From assembly GCA_020851735.1 (NCBI GenBank), contig JADZCD010000057.1, positions 50,908 through 114,907 on the forward strand: a DNA stretch of 64,000 nt, written 5' to 3'. The stretch comes from Phycisphaeraceae bacterium (GTDB lineage Bacteria > Planctomycetota > Phycisphaerae > Phycisphaerales > Phycisphaeraceae). Under the pieces are notes generated by a model. That model searched no databases, was not told the DNA's origin, and saw nothing but the letters and a program-made list of their open reading frames with translations. The position numbers were made by a program, and so were the translations under genes. Below, piece after piece: positions 7,347 through 17,152 of the stretch (positions are counted from its first letter, which is position 1; each line of letters begins with the position of its first letter).

Positions 7347-9296
7347 ATGTCAACCAAAGCCCGCGGCAGGCTGGGGTATCGTTCCATGCTGGGGGGGGGA
7401 TGGACCAAGTGGCTGGCGTGCGGGGTGGTTTGGGGCGGTTTGCTGGTCGGATGCAGCGAAAAGAAGGAAGAAATCCGCAAGCCGCCGCCCCCGCCGGCCG
7501 CGCCGGTGTTTGTCGGGCCTAAGTTCTTGCACGGCACGGTGGGGTCGTTGACGCAGATCGACGGGTATCGCCCGCTGCTGGTCAGCGGGTGGGGATTTAT
7601 GACGAATCTGGAGGGTACGGGATCGTCGGAAGTGCCGGCCTTCTTGCGGCAGTGGCTGATTACGGAAATGCGGCGGCGGGGCGTGGGCAGCTACAAACTG
7701 GGCACAGCCGAGATGTCGCCGGAGGAGTTGATCCGCAGCACGGATACGGCCGTGGTGAAGGTGGAGGGCTTGATTCCGCCGGGGGCGAAGGTGGGGCGGC
7801 GGTTTGACGTGCTGGTTTCAGCCTTGCCTGGGACGCAGACGACGAGCCTGGAGAACGGGCAGTTGTGGACGACGGATTTGTCGATTTATGGGGCCAATCC
7901 GCGGATGATTTTTACGCGCAAGCGTGCCCAGGCTAACGGGACGATGTATCTGGACCCATTTGAGGACGAGCTGGCGGCCGAGAAGCGTCTGGATCTGGAG
8001 CGGTCGGGGGCGATCCTGGCCGGCGGGGTGGTGACGGAGGACCGGGCGCTGGGGTTAATGCTCAACGAGCCCAGTTCCCAGCGGGCGCGGCTGATCGCGG
8101 ACCGGATCAACGAGCGGTTCCCGCACGAAAAGGCGACGCAATTCTTCAATACGGCGGTGGCCCGCAACGCCCAGCGGGTGGAATTGAACATTCCCCAGCG
8201 GTATGCGGGCAATCCGGAGCGATTCTTGGGGTTAGTCAAGAACCTTTACCTGCAATATCAGGAAGGTTTCGAGGTCGAGCAGGCCCGCCGGCTGGTAGAG
8301 GTGCTTAAGCAAGAGCCAAAGTACGAGAACGACGTGGCGTTGGCGTGGGAGTCGCTGGGCAAGACGGTGCTGCCGACGCTGCGCGGGCAGTATGAGTCGG
8401 AGGCGATGGCGATAAGACTGGCGGCGTTGGCGGCCGGGACGGCGCTGGAGGATCAAAAATGCTTAGAGTCGCTGCTGAAGCTGGCGGCGCAGCCGGACGC
8501 GGAGTTGCGCAAGCGGGCGGCGGCGTTGCTGGCCCCGCTGTCGAAGAACGTGCGGGCGACGGAGGGGTTGAATCGACTCTTGGACGACGTCGACCGTTCG
8601 GTGCGTTTGGCGGCCTATGAATCGTTGGCGGCGGTCAACGACCCGATCCTGGATCGTTTTGTGCTCGGTGAGAGGGAGAACTTCAAATTCGTGCTGGATC
8701 TGGTGCCGGCCAAGAAGCCGCTGGTGTATTTGACGGTCAAGGGTCTGCCGCGGGTGGTGGTTTTCAGTCCCAGGGCGGGCTTTAAAGAGCCGTTGACCGC
8801 CCGATTCTGGAACAATCGACTGATGATGCGGGCGGACGGCGGCAAATTGGAGCTTTTCTATCAGCCTCTGCCGGGAAGAGGCGTTAGCCGAACGCTGGAG
8901 GTGGGGGCGACGATCGTTGACTTGGCGATTGCCATGGCCAGTCCGGAAGATTCCGAGGCCCAGAAGAAGGGACTGAATCTGTCGTTCAGCCGGGTCGCCA
9001 ACGTGCTGTATCAATTGGACCGGCAGAAGGATCTGGAAGGTCCGCTGGAAGTGCAGGTCACGGGATTGGCTGAGCAGATCAAGACAATGCGTGAAGAACA
9101 GGTGGAGGAACCCATTCGTCCAGAGACGACAGGCCCGACGACGGAGCCGGCCGGTGACGTGCCGGGCGTGGACGTTAGACAAGACGGAGATAATTCAAGA
9201 GGGCAAATTCCCGAGGGCGGGGGCGATTCCGGGGGCATTTCCGGAGGGGGTGTGGAAATCCCTAAGGACATCCCGCCTAATATGTCTGCGGATTGA
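7347..9296 (+). CDS. Lipoprotein with FlgI-like and HEAT-like regions
   Basis: The 649-residue protein begins with a basic segment, a hydrophobic stretch and a lipobox (GGLLVGCS), so it is probably a lipoprotein. Residues about 60-180 resemble the P-ring protein FlgI: RRGVGS, then [35 protein letters not shown]. The middle, about 300-430, has helical HEAT-like repeats ([25 protein letters not shown]). The tail is Pro/Gly/Glu-rich and includes a TTCCGGGGG insertion encoding [12 protein letters not shown] chose ATG 7347 because AAGAAGGGG lies just upstream; an upstream ATG at 7257 would spoil the signal peptide. There are no flagellar neighbours, so a flagellar role is doubtful. Confidence 0.75.
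   Translation: MSTKARGRLGYRSMLGGGWTKWLACGVVWGGLLVGCSEKKEEIRKPPPPPAAPVFVGPKFLHGTVGSLTQIDGYRPLLVSGWGFMTNLEGTGSSEVPAFLRQWLITEMRRRGVGSYKLGTAEMSPEELIRSTDTAVVKVEGLIPPGAKVGRRFDVLVSALPGTQTTSLENGQLWTTDLSIYGANPRMIFTRKRAQANGTMYLDPFEDELAAEKRLDLERSGAILAGGVVTEDRALGLMLNEPSSQRARLIADRINERFPHEKATQFFNTAVARNAQRVELNIPQRYAGNPERFLGLVKNLYLQYQEGFEVEQARRLVEVLKQEPKYENDVALAWESLGKTVLPTLRGQYESEAMAIRLAALAAGTALEDQKCLESLLKLAAQPDAELRKRAAALLAPLSKNVRATEGLNRLLDDVDRSVRLAAYESLAAVNDPILDRFVLGERENFKFVLDLVPAKKPLVYLTVKGLPRVVVFSPRAGFKEPLTARFWNNRLMMRADGGKLELFYQPLPGRGVSRTLEVGATIVDLAIAMASPEDSEAQKKGLNLSFSRVANVLYQLDRQKDLEGPLEVQVTGLAEQIKTMREEQVEEPIRPETTGPTTEPAGDVPGVDVRQDGDNSRGQIPEGGGDSGGISGGGVEIPKDIPPNMSAD
9225..9250 (+). repeat. TTCCGGGGG array in the FlgI-like lipoprotein
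   Basis: Two units, ATTCCGGGGGC and ATTTCCGGAGGGGG, are read in frame as Gly/Ser-rich sequence about 15 residues before the stop codon. Confidence 0.7.
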
Positions 9297-9529
9297 CAAG
9301 TGTGTGTATGCTAGTGGGGGTTGAACGGCGTTTTGGGCGGTTAAATTCCGGGCGGGAGGTTGGGGAGCGATTGGGGGGGGGAAATTTCGGGGGAGTATTG
9401 GTTGCGGGTTGGCGAGTTGGTCGATTTTCTGATAACGAGGGGGGCTTAGCTGGGGCGAGCGTGGGAAGGATCGGGAGCGGGCGGAGGCCCGTGTGGGGAG
9501 ATGAAGTTTTCCAGGCACACCCGGACCAA

Positions 9530-9542
9530 GTTCCGGGGGGCG
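9530..9542 (+). repeat. Single TTCCGGGGGG unit before smc
   Basis: GTTCCGGGGGGCG lies directly before an ATG at 9545 and 18 bp before the preferred smc start. Its G-run could act as a ribosome-binding site for the upstream ATG. Confidence 0.6.
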
Positions 9543-9559
9543 ACATGGAGGTCGAACTG

Positions 9560-12500
9560 ATGCGTCTGGCCAAAATCGTGTTGTGCGGGTTCAAGTCGTT
9601 TGCCGACCGGACGGAGATCCGCTTCGATCATCCGATCGTGGGGATTGTCGGGCCCAACGGCTGCGGCAAGAGCAACGTGGTGGACGCCATCAAGTGGGTG
9701 TTAGGCGAGCAATCCGCCAAGAGTCTGCGTGGCGGGGCGATGATGGACGTGATTTTCAACGGGTCGTCCACCCGCAAGCCGTCGGGCGTGGCGATGGTGA
9801 CGCTTGTCTTCGATAACCCGACGGATGCCGAAGGCAAGCGGGCGCTGGCGTTGGATTGTGCCCAAGTAAGCGTGACCCGGCGGCTGTACCGGGACGGGTC
9901 GAGCGAATACCTGATCAACAATCAAAGAGCCCGCCTGCGCGACGTGCGTGAATTATTCATGGACACGGGGGTGGGAACCGACGCCTATTCGATTATCGAG
10001 CAGGGGAAGGTGGACCTGCTCTTAGCGTCGAATCCGCAGGATCGGCGGGAGATATTTGAAGAGGCGGCGGGAATCAGCAAGTTCAAGGCCCGCAAGAAGG
10101 AAGCGATCCGCAAGCTGGAGCGTTGCGATCAGAATCTGGGCATCGCCCGCGAGCGGTTGGAGGAGGTTCAGAAGCGCTTGCGGGCGGTGAAGATCCAGGC
10201 GGGTCGAGCCCGGGCGGCGCAGGAATACGGCGCGCGGCTGGCGGAACTGCGGCTGACCTACAGCCTGGCGGAATACGAGAAGCTGCGTCGGCGGCTGGGG
10301 GAAGTCGGCGAGGCGCTGGAGCAGGCGGAAGCGGACCGGGCGGTGGCGGGCCGGCGGCTGGCGGAATTGGAGCAGACGGCCGGCGAAAAGGCGGAAGAAA
10401 AGCAGGCGGTGGAGAGCCAACTGCGCGAAGTCGAGCACCAGCGGGTGGAGGTGGACGGCCAGCAGCAGCGTGCCCAGCAGCGCAGGCAATTTACGGAAAA
10501 GGCCCTGGCGGAGCTGGCGCAGCAGATCCAGCGTGACAGCCAGCGATACGGAGAGTTGGAGGCCCGGCAGGTGCGCCTGGCGGAGGAAGCGGCGGGGCAA
10601 AAGGAGACCGTCGCGGGTCTGATCCATGCCCAGAAGGACGGGGAAGCCAGGCTAATGGCTGCGGAGGCTGAGCACCGGCGGCTGCAGCACGCGCTTAACG
10701 AGCAGCAGAGCCAGCTGGAGGATGAGAAGAACGGCATTGTCACGCTGATGCGGCAGGTGGCGAACCTGCACAATCAGATCAGCGCTTTGGATTCGCAAAA
10801 AGAGAATCTGCAGAGCGTGCGGGCGAAGCTGGGCGAGCGTGCGGAGGAAGTGGGGCGAGAGTTAGAGCAATTGCTGGCTGCCCGCGATGAAGCCCGGCAG
10901 CGGCTGGGGCAGGCCCGGCATCTGGCGTCCGAGCAGGCGGCCAAGCTGGAAGAGGTTAAGCGGCAGGCCAGTGAATTAGAGGGCGAACAGCGCGACGTGG
11001 CGGAGCGCTTGGCCAGCGACAAGGAAGCGCGGTCGGCGTTGGAATCGCGGCGGGCGCTCCTGCAGGAAATGGCGGACCGGCAGGAAGGGCTCACCGATCC
11101 GGTGAAGGCGGTGTTGGCCCGCAAGGCGGGGGGCAACGGGGAAGCGACGTTCGCCTTTGTCAGGGGCGTATTGGCGGAATTGCTGGAGGCTGACGAGGAA
11201 CACGCCGGGCTGGTGGAAGCGGCGTTGGGGGACATGCAGCAGGCGCTGGTGGTGGATCGCTTAGGGGATTTGTGCGGCGACGCGCTGCGGGCCCTGGCGG
11301 GGCGGGTGCGGTTTATTCCGTTGGACCAGTGCCAGCTGCCGCGCGACGCGGACAAGATTCTGCCGGCCGAGCTGACGCGGGCGGTGGATTTGGTGCGTTA
11401 TCCCGCAGCCCTTAGTCCCGCGGTGTGGAGCGTGTTGGGCACGACGGTGGTGGCTGACGACTTAGGCGCTGCCCGACGTCTGCGGGAGCTATTGCCCGGC
11501 GGGTGGCGATTTGTCACCAAGAACGGCGAAGTGCTGGAAGAGGACGGGCAGGTGACCGCTGGGCCGATGAACGCCCGCGCGGACGGCGGCGAGGGCGGGC
11601 TGATCAGCCGGCGGAGCGAATTGGCGCGTCTGCGCGGGCAGATCGCTGAGCGGGATGAGAAGATCGCCTTCGGCGTGGGACGGCTGATGGAGCTGTCGGA
11701 CAAGGGCACGCACATCGACCGGGTGGGCCAGGAACTGCGGCAGGGGATTTATGAGGCCAACACGGCGGCGGTGGAAATCCAAAGCCGCCTGGAGCATCAG
11801 GAAAGCCGGATCGCCCGGCTCGAGCGCGAGCAGCCGGTGATCGCCGGCGAAGTGGAGCAGATTTACCGGCAATTGCAGGAGGCCGACGAAAAGAAGCGCC
11901 ATCACACCGTGGCGGCTGAGCAACTGGAAGGCGATTCGGCAGCCCGGCAGGAGCGGGTGGCGGAATTGGATCGGGCGATCGCGGCATTGCGTGCCCAGGT
12001 CGACGGCGAGCGGGAAAAGGTGACCAGCCTGCGGGTGGAACTGGGCAAGGTGGCTGAGCAACTGGGCGCTGGGCAGCGGCAGATCCGGCAGATCGAATTG
12101 GCCCAGGCGGATGTGGCCCGCGAAGGCAAGTTGCTCGAGGACCAGCTCAGTCACGATCGCGGGCGCGTCGAGGAATTGCAGGCCAGCGGGCAACAGGCCG
12201 AGGCCGAAGCCCAGCAGGCGTTGGAGAAGCTTAAGGAACTGGACATTCGGCGGGACCTGGTGCTGCACCGGCTGCGGAAGATCGAAGCGGAGGTGGCGGA
12301 ACTCGAAACCCGCCTGGCGGAAGAGCGCAGCGAGTTGGCCCAGATCGACAAGCGCATCAGCGAAGGGCAACTGGCCAAGCGCGAGGCGGAAGTGAAGCTC
12401 GAAGGCGTCTGCCAGCGTGCGGCTGAGCAACTGAATATTGATCTGGCCGCCGCCCACGCGGCCGCGACGGAAAAGGTGGACCCCGAAGCGATCGATTGGC

Positions 12501-13534
12501 CGGCCATCGAACAGGAAATGCGCGACTTGCGCGGCAAGCTGGAGCGTCTGGGCTCGGTGAACGTCGAAGCCATCGCCGAGCAGGACGAACTGGAAGAGCG
12601 GGCGGTGCAGATGCAGGAGCAGGTGGCCGACATCGAGCAGGCCAAGGCCCAATTGGAGCGCCTGATCCGGCAGATTAACGAGGATTCGCGCAAACGGTTT
12701 GAAACCACCTTCCAGCAGGTGCGCGAGAACTTCGCGGGTTCCAACGGCATGTTCCGCCGCTTGTTCGGCGGGGGCAAGGCCGACCTGTTCCTCCAGCCGG
12801 ACGAAAACGGGCAGGTGGACGTGCTGGAATCGGGCATCGAAATCATCGCCAAGCCGCCGGGCAAGGAGCCGCAGTCGATCAGCCTGCTTTCCGGCGGGGA
12901 AAAGACGATGACGGCCGTGGCCCTGGTGCTGTCGATCTTCCAGGCCAAGCCTTCGCCTTTCGCCGTGCTCGACGAAGTGGACGCCGCCCTGGACGAAAGC
13001 AACGTGGAGCGATACACCCAGGTGGTGCGGACGTTCCTAGAGCACAGCCACTTTATTCTCATTACCCACCACAAGCGGACGATGCAGGTTTGCGACGTGC
13101 TCTACGGCGTGACGATGCAGGAGCGCGGCGTGAGCAAGCGCGTGGCGGTGCGGTTTGATCAGGTAGGGGCCGACGGGCGGATCAGCAAGGAAGCGATGCA
13201 GGCCGCGGAAACCGAGCCGCAGGCACCCCCGGAAAAAACTTCGGAAATCTCCGCGGAAGAAGTCATGGCAGCCGAGACGGTGCTTGCCATGGCCCAGCCG
13301 GCCGTGCTGCCGCTGGCGGAAGCTGAGCCGGAGTTGGTGGGCGTGGCGGCGGAAAGTCATGCCGACGTGAGCGCCGCAGTGACAACGGAACAAATCGCCG
13401 CCGGCGCCATAGAGAAAACGCCCGGGGGCGGTTCCGGGGGTACTTCCGGGGGCGGCAAGAATGGCTCCATGCGGCAGCGCCTGGCGGCCATGCTCGAGCG
13501 GCGTGACCCGGTGGAAACCGACGCCCACAACTAA
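9560..13534 (+). CDS. smc: Chromosome segregation ATPase SMC
   Basis: SMC folds and segregates the chromosome with ScpA and ScpB. The 1324-residue protein begins [16 protein letters not shown], with Walker A GPNGCGKS at 31-38. Long coiled coils flank a hinge around residues 520-650, and the C-terminal head has [14 protein letters not shown] near 1109 and Walker B/D-loop [15 protein letters not shown] near 1134. I chose ATG 9560 because GGAGG lies 8 nt upstream and SMC proteins usually start with this block; 9545 is possible. The last 100 or so residues are an Ala/Glu-rich tail not usual for SMC and carry a TTCCGGGGG array ([11 protein letters not shown]). ScpA/B are not nearby. Confidence 0.96.
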   Translation: MRLAKIVLCGFKSFADRTEIRFDHPIVGIVGPNGCGKSNVVDAIKWVLGEQSAKSLRGGAMMDVIFNGSSTRKPSGVAMVTLVFDNPTDAEGKRALALDCAQVSVTRRLYRDGSSEYLINNQRARLRDVRELFMDTGVGTDAYSIIEQGKVDLLLASNPQDRREIFEEAAGISKFKARKKEAIRKLERCDQNLGIARERLEEVQKRLRAVKIQAGRARAAQEYGARLAELRLTYSLAEYEKLRRRLGEVGEALEQAEADRAVAGRRLAELEQTAGEKAEEKQAVESQLREVEHQRVEVDGQQQRAQQRRQFTEKALAELAQQIQRDSQRYGELEARQVRLAEEAAGQKETVAGLIHAQKDGEARLMAAEAEHRRLQHALNEQQSQLEDEKNGIVTLMRQVANLHNQISALDSQKENLQSVRAKLGERAEEVGRELEQLLAARDEARQRLGQARHLASEQAAKLEEVKRQASELEGEQRDVAERLASDKEARSALESRRALLQEMADRQEGLTDPVKAVLARKAGGNGEATFAFVRGVLAELLEADEEHAGLVEAALGDMQQALVVDRLGDLCGDALRALAGRVRFIPLDQCQLPRDADKILPAELTRAVDLVRYPAALSPAVWSVLGTTVVADDLGAARRLRELLPGGWRFVTKNGEVLEEDGQVTAGPMNARADGGEGGLISRRSELARLRGQIAERDEKIAFGVGRLMELSDKGTHIDRVGQELRQGIYEANTAAVEIQSRLEHQESRIARLEREQPVIAGEVEQIYRQLQEADEKKRHHTVAAEQLEGDSAARQERVAELDRAIAALRAQVDGEREKVTSLRVELGKVAEQLGAGQRQIRQIELAQADVAREGKLLEDQLSHDRGRVEELQASGQQAEAEAQQALEKLKELDIRRDLVLHRLRKIEAEVAELETRLAEERSELAQIDKRISEGQLAKREAEVKLEGVCQRAAEQLNIDLAAAHAAATEKVDPEAIDWPAIEQEMRDLRGKLERLGSVNVEAIAEQDELEERAVQMQEQVADIEQAKAQLERLIRQINEDSRKRFETTFQQVRENFAGSNGMFRRLFGGGKADLFLQPDENGQVDVLESGIEIIAKPPGKEPQSISLLSGGEKTMTAVALVLSIFQAKPSPFAVLDEVDAALDESNVERYTQVVRTFLEHSHFILITHHKRTMQVCDVLYGVTMQERGVSKRVAVRFDQVGADGRISKEAMQAAETEPQAPPEKTSEISAEEVMAAETVLAMAQPAVLPLAEAEPELVGVAAESHADVSAAVTTEQIAAGAIEKTPGGGSGGTSGGGKNGSMRQRLAAMLERRDPVETDAHN
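13421..13454 (+). repeat. TTCCGGGGG array in the smc tail
   Basis: CCCGGGGGCG, GTTCCGGGGGT and ACTTCCGGGGGCGG encode [12 protein letters not shown], about 30 residues before the SMC stop codon. Confidence 0.75.
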
Positions 13535-13556
13535 GTGACATAGAGCCGCGCAAAAA

Positions 13557-13661
13557 AAATGAACCGCCACCACGCCAAGTCACGGAAAGCCATGAATCAA
13601 TGGCTTTGTTGTCTAAAACATGGGCTGTTTTCTTGGCGTTCTTGGCGACTTGGCGGTTCAA
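13557..13661. repeat. GAACCGCC/GGCGGTTC inverted-repeat element, copy 1
   Basis: GAACCGCCACCACGCCAAG at 13561-13579 is matched by CTTGGCGACTTGGCGGTTC at 13641-13659. A related element lies at 33657-33776, and both right ends lead into TCAGGTTT. It is non-coding and lies between convergent genes. Confidence 0.7.
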
Positions 13662-13671
13662 TTAGTCAGGT

Positions 13672-14469
13672 TTAATTTGGTGGCGGCGCCAATTTCCGCA
13701 GGCGGTTTTTCTCGCGGATAAACAACAGCGCGATGCCCGGTCCGAAGGTCCAGAAGAGGGCTGTTAAGCCCAGGATCAGCCCGGTATACGACCCGCGCAT
13801 GCAGTAGCAGTCGTCGGGATTGCGCACCAGAGCCTGGGCTGGCGCCGCCACCAGGGTTTCCAGCACACTGCCCCCGATCAGCCCGCGCAGCACCTTGCTT
13901 ACGAATGTCTGGTGACTGATCTGCCGGCTGTACGCCGTGAACACGATCAGCCAGACTCCCCACGCCAACACCAGCGCCAGCACCAGCGGCCAGTGGCGGA
14001 TTTCTTCTACAGATTCTTTTTCGGATGAGCCCGACAAAAACGGCTCCCAGAAGGTCTCTGGCGCCAGCACCCATCTCCACCAGCCCAGCAAATGGAGCAC
14101 CGTCGCCAGGAGGGCGATGGAGATCACTCCCGCCATGAAACTGCCGGCCACCAGCGAGCGTCTAAGCGGGCGTGCTTCTTCCGCCAGGCCCGGCTTCCAC
14201 GCCCGGCCCGGCCCAAGGAATAGCCACTGCGTCACCAGAAACACCCCCAGGTACGCAGCCGTGGACCAGAGATATTTCCATTCGCTGTCGGGGTAGATTC
14301 CCATCACGCCTAAGAGACCCCAACCTTTGGACGGGTCTCCCAGCGGGAGAATCCGCCATTCTGGCCATAGGCAGTTGAATAGATAAAACATCCCGCCCAG
14401 CCAGCAGAGCAAGCCCCCCACCAGCAGAACCCATCGCAATTTTGCGCCAAGTGTTCGTGCGTGCGGCAT
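13672..14469 (-). CDS. Multi-pass membrane protein of unknown function
   Basis: I do not recognise this 265-residue protein. It has about six hydrophobic segments: LRWVLLVGGLLCWLGGMFYLF near the start, YLGVFLVTQWLFL near 75, FMAGVISIALLATVLHLLGWW near 110, LVLALVLAWGVWLIVF near 165, and one near the end before a basic tail (REKNRLRKL). A conserved-looking CYCMRGSYTGLILG lies near residue 225. It runs divergently from nuoD with about 260 bp between them and converges on smc across an inverted-repeat element. Transport or envelope work is possible; nothing in the sequence decides it. Confidence 0.75.
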   Translation of the reverse strand: MPHARTLGAKLRWVLLVGGLLCWLGGMFYLFNCLWPEWRILPLGDPSKGWGLLGVMGIYPDSEWKYLWSTAAYLGVFLVTQWLFLGPGRAWKPGLAEEARPLRRSLVAGSFMAGVISIALLATVLHLLGWWRWVLAPETFWEPFLSGSSEKESVEEIRHWPLVLALVLAWGVWLIVFTAYSRQISHQTFVSKVLRGLIGGSVLETLVAAPAQALVRNPDDCYCMRGSYTGLILGLTALFWTFGPGIALLFIREKNRLRKLAPPPN

Positions 14470-14571
14470 GAGGAGCTCCTTGGGGAACGAGCGTCAAACC
14501 TGCGGATGCCGATTACGATTTTCGATACTCGATTTGAAAAGCACAAGTTTCGCAGCGATATCCGATTCCAA

Positions 14572-14613
14572 GCTCCAAACCCCAAACCCCAGACCCCAGA
14601 CCCTAGACCCTAA
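14572..14613. repeat. C/A-rich heptamer tract (CCCCAAA, CCCCAGA, CCCTAGA)
   Basis: Imperfect heptamers of the form CAAACCC, CAGACCC and TAGACCC. This is the complementary form of the TTAGGG-like tracts at 1456 and 38285. It lies between divergent genes. Confidence 0.55.
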
Positions 14614-14645
14614 AGCGTACGCGCAGCTTGCGGCCTGGCTTGGGA

Positions 14646-14693
14646 CACTTCCGGGGGGTGCTTCCGGGGCACTTCCGGGGGTGGGGGCGGGGG
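14646..14693 (+). repeat. TTCCGGGGG array upstream of nuoD
   Basis: ACTTCCGGGGGGTG, CTTCCGGGGC and ACTTCCGGGGGTGGGGGCGGGGG lie 40-85 bp before the nuoD start, with the G-rich strand in the sense direction of nuoD. Confidence 0.8.
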
Positions 14694-14731
14694 CATGGCC
14701 ATGCCTGGGATTGGGTCTTACAATACCCCGC

Positions 14732-15961
14732 ATGACGATGATTGAGAACCACACCGAACAGACTTATCTGCTGCAGCAGCCCGACCGCGTGGGCGTTGTC
14801 CCCGGCAGCGGCGAGCAGACCGACGTGCAGACCGAGGAAATGCTCGTCAACATGGGCCCGCAGCATCCTTCCACGCACGGCGTGTTGCGCATCGTCCTGC
14901 GGACGGACGGGGAGATGATTCTGGACGCGGTGCCGCACATCGGCTACCTGCACCGCTGCGCGGAGAAGATCGGCGAGAACGTCGCCTATTACCAGTACAT
15001 CCCCTACACCGACCGCATGGATTACCTGGCCGGCATGAACGAAAACTGGGCCTTCTGCCGGGCGGTGGAGAAACTGGGCAGTCTGCAGATTTCCCGCCGG
15101 GCTGAGTTCATCCGGGTGATTATCTGTGAGCTTAACCGCATCGCCTCGCACCTGGTCAGCTTCGGCACCTACGGGCTGGACATCGGCGCCTTCACGCCGT
15201 TTTTGTATTCCTTCCGCGAACGCGAATTCATCCTCGACCTTTTTGAGATGGTCTGCGGGGCGAGGCTGACGTACAGCTACTTCACCGTCGGCGGATCGAC
15301 GCACGATCTGCCGGCCGGCTACCTGGAAAAGGTGATCGACTTCCTGGATTACTTTGAGCCTAAGATTCCCGAATACAACGTACTGCTGACCTACAACCAC
15401 ATTTTCATCAAGCGCACCGCCAACGTGGGCGTGCTTTCCCCGCAAGTTTGCCGGCAATACGCCTTGACCGGCCCGGTGGTCCGCGGCAGCGGCATCGCCC
15501 ACGACCTACGGCGGACCCGGCCCTACAGCGTGTACCCGGAGTTGGACTTTAACGTGATCGTGGGCAAGGGCGAGGTGGGCGCGGTGGGCGACTGCTGGGA
15601 TCGGTACATGGTGCGGATGAAGGAGATGGAAGAGAGCTGCCGGATCATCCGCCAGGCCATCAAGATGATTCCGCCGCCCGCGGCCGCGCCCAACGATCCG
15701 GTGGGCGGATATCGCCTTAAGGTGCCGCGCAACTTCAAGCCCGAAGCTGGCGAAGTCTACGTGGAAACGGAAAACCCCCGCGGCGTGCTGGGCTTTTTCT
15801 TAGAGAGCCAGGGCGCGACCATGCCCTATCGCTGCAAGGCCCGGGCCGCCACGTTCTGTAATCTGTCCGTGACCAATGAGGTTTGCCGCAACGTGCTCTT
15901 AGCCGACGTGCCAGCCATCATCGGGTCCATCGACGTGGTGATGGGCCAGGTCGACCGGTAG
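14732..15961 (+). CDS. nuoD: NADH-quinone oxidoreductase subunit D
   Basis: NuoD is the 49-kDa subunit of complex I, in the peripheral arm near the quinone site. The 409-residue protein has the family opening NMGPQHPSTHGVLRIVL near residue 38, HIGYLHRCAEKIGEN, YTDRMDYL, ELNRIASHL and GTYGLDIGAFTPF, and ends with the ASFCNLS-like segment (ATFCNLSVTNEVCRNVLLADVPAIIGSIDVVMGQVDR). Length is normal. The start is the ATG at 14732; an ATG at 14738 is also possible. No other nuo gene is present in the window, so it is an orphan here, although the Mrp operon (relatives of complex I membrane subunits) begins 1.2 kb downstream. Confidence 0.93.
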   Translation: MTMIENHTEQTYLLQQPDRVGVVPGSGEQTDVQTEEMLVNMGPQHPSTHGVLRIVLRTDGEMILDAVPHIGYLHRCAEKIGENVAYYQYIPYTDRMDYLAGMNENWAFCRAVEKLGSLQISRRAEFIRVIICELNRIASHLVSFGTYGLDIGAFTPFLYSFREREFILDLFEMVCGARLTYSYFTVGGSTHDLPAGYLEKVIDFLDYFEPKIPEYNVLLTYNHIFIKRTANVGVLSPQVCRQYALTGPVVRGSGIAHDLRRTRPYSVYPELDFNVIVGKGEVGAVGDCWDRYMVRMKEMEESCRIIRQAIKMIPPPAAAPNDPVGGYRLKVPRNFKPEAGEVYVETENPRGVLGFFLESQGATMPYRCKARAATFCNLSVTNEVCRNVLLADVPAIIGSIDVVMGQVDR

Positions 15962-16012
15962 GGCATTTGGCGATGGGGCGAGGTGGCGATGGTTGAGCGA
16001 CGGTGATATTTA

Positions 16013-16114
16013 AGCCCCACCTGGAAAGGTGGGGCTGGTTCTCATGCCCGCCCCGCATGGCCATGTGGGGTTAAGACAGAATTAAAAAACAGCCCCGCAT
16101 TTCCATGCGGGGCT
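16013..16114. repeat. Three hairpins of the AGCCCC/GGGGCT type
   Basis: The hairpins are AGCCCCACC-TGGAAA-GGTGGGGCT at 16013-16036, CCCCGCATGG-CCATGTGGGG at 16051-16070 and AGCCCCGCAT-TTCC-ATGCGGGGCT at 16091-16114. They lie between the convergent nuoD and ThuA-like genes. They look like REP-type repeats and may act as a two-way terminator. Confidence 0.65.
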
Positions 16115-16149
16115 TAAGCAGTTATCGAGAGTTTCGCAGCTTCATCGTC

Positions 16150-16812
16150 TTACCGCGTGGCCCAGAGCATGCCGCGGAGGACGATCTCCTTGGCTTGCGG
16201 GACGTCAAAGTCCTTAAAGGTGTGGCCCCAGGCGGCGTAGGCGACTTTGCCCTTGCCCCACATGCGGGTCCAGGCGTAGGGCATGACGGTGCCTTTGGGG
16301 TAAAGCTCCGCCGGGCCGTATTCGCCGCTGAAGGTGGTGGTGGCCAGGACCGTCACGCCCGGATCGACGTGCATGTAGTACTGCTCGGTGTCGGGCAGGT
16401 CGAAGTCGGTTAAGCCCTTGGTGATGGGGTGGTTTTTGTCCTTGATGTTGACCGTGTGGCACTTGATGCACCCGCCGGGGTGGGCCACCCACTGCCCGCC
16501 GGTCATCCACTGATATTCGGTGTTGTTGCGGTAGCTGTCGCACATGCCCCCGTGCCAGCCGGCCAGGCCGGTGCCGTTGCGGACCGCCTCCAGCAGGCCC
16601 TTTTCCTGCTCGCGAGCGATGGTGCCCATGGTCCAGCAGGGGACGATCAGATCGGTGGCGGCCAATCTGTCCTTTTCAAGGTAGACGTCCAGCTTGTCGG
16701 CGATTTCGACTTCGTAGCCCTTGCCCGCCAGCAGCGGGGCGAAGACCTCAACGGACTGCTTGGGGGTGTGGCCGTCCCAGCCGCCCCAGACCATCAATGC
16801 TTTCTTTGCCAT
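16150..16812 (-). CDS. ThuA-like domain protein
   Basis: The 220-residue protein begins MAKKALMVWGGWDGHTPKQSVEVFAPLLAGKGYEVEI, then LIVPCWTMGTI, GLAGWHGGMCDSYRNNTEYQWMTGGQWVAHPGG and KNHPITKGLTDFDLPDTEQYYMHVDP. This is the pattern of the ThuA (trehalose-utilisation) family, a glutamine-amidotransferase-like fold common in planctomycetes. The natural substrate is usually unknown, and sugar metabolism is the usual guess. It has no signal peptide, so it is probably cytoplasmic. I chose the ATG at 16812. A longer open frame runs upstream to 17019 but has no RBS and is repeat-like. It converges with nuoD and is divergent from the Mrp operon. Confidence 0.85.
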   Translation of the reverse strand: MAKKALMVWGGWDGHTPKQSVEVFAPLLAGKGYEVEIADKLDVYLEKDRLAATDLIVPCWTMGTIAREQEKGLLEAVRNGTGLAGWHGGMCDSYRNNTEYQWMTGGQWVAHPGGCIKCHTVNIKDKNHPITKGLTDFDLPDTEQYYMHVDPGVTVLATTTFSGEYGPAELYPKGTVMPYAWTRMWGKGKVAYAAWGHTFKDFDVPQAKEIVLRGMLWATR

Positions 16813-17152
16813 GATGAAAATGCTCCATCTTCTTGCGTAAGCGGTAAGAGTGCACAGGGCAGTAATCAGGATTGGGCAACCATTGTCGGGAATTCGCCGG
16901 CCGACGCAATGGCGGGGGGATCGCGGATGGGGGTAATGCCCATGCCGGGGGGTGGGGCGGGGGTCTTTTTTGAGAAGCGGGCGAGGAGTGGGCGATACTA
17001 TAACGCAGCCTGGATTCAATAAGACTCCAGAGCTATTGGACTTCAGACAAGGACCAGGAGGTCAGGCCTGGGGAGAGCGGGCACGTTTTTTGCAATCGCG
17101 GATTAATTGATCTGGAAATGGACTAGAAACCAGGCAGCTTCGATACCCAGCC
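16813..17152. other. Divergent intergenic region between ThuA-like gene and mrp operon
   Basis: No gene is supported in these 340 bp. A degenerate G-run (CCGGGGGGTGGGGCGGGGG) lies at about 16945-16965. The region must hold promoters for both directions, but I cannot pick a clear -35/-10 pair. Confidence 0.5.

Noticed and set aside
9293..9559. N-terminal extension of SMC by 89 residues
   Set aside because: The frame is open, but the extension is low-complexity, and a strong GGAGG lies before ATG 9560, where SMC proteins normally begin.
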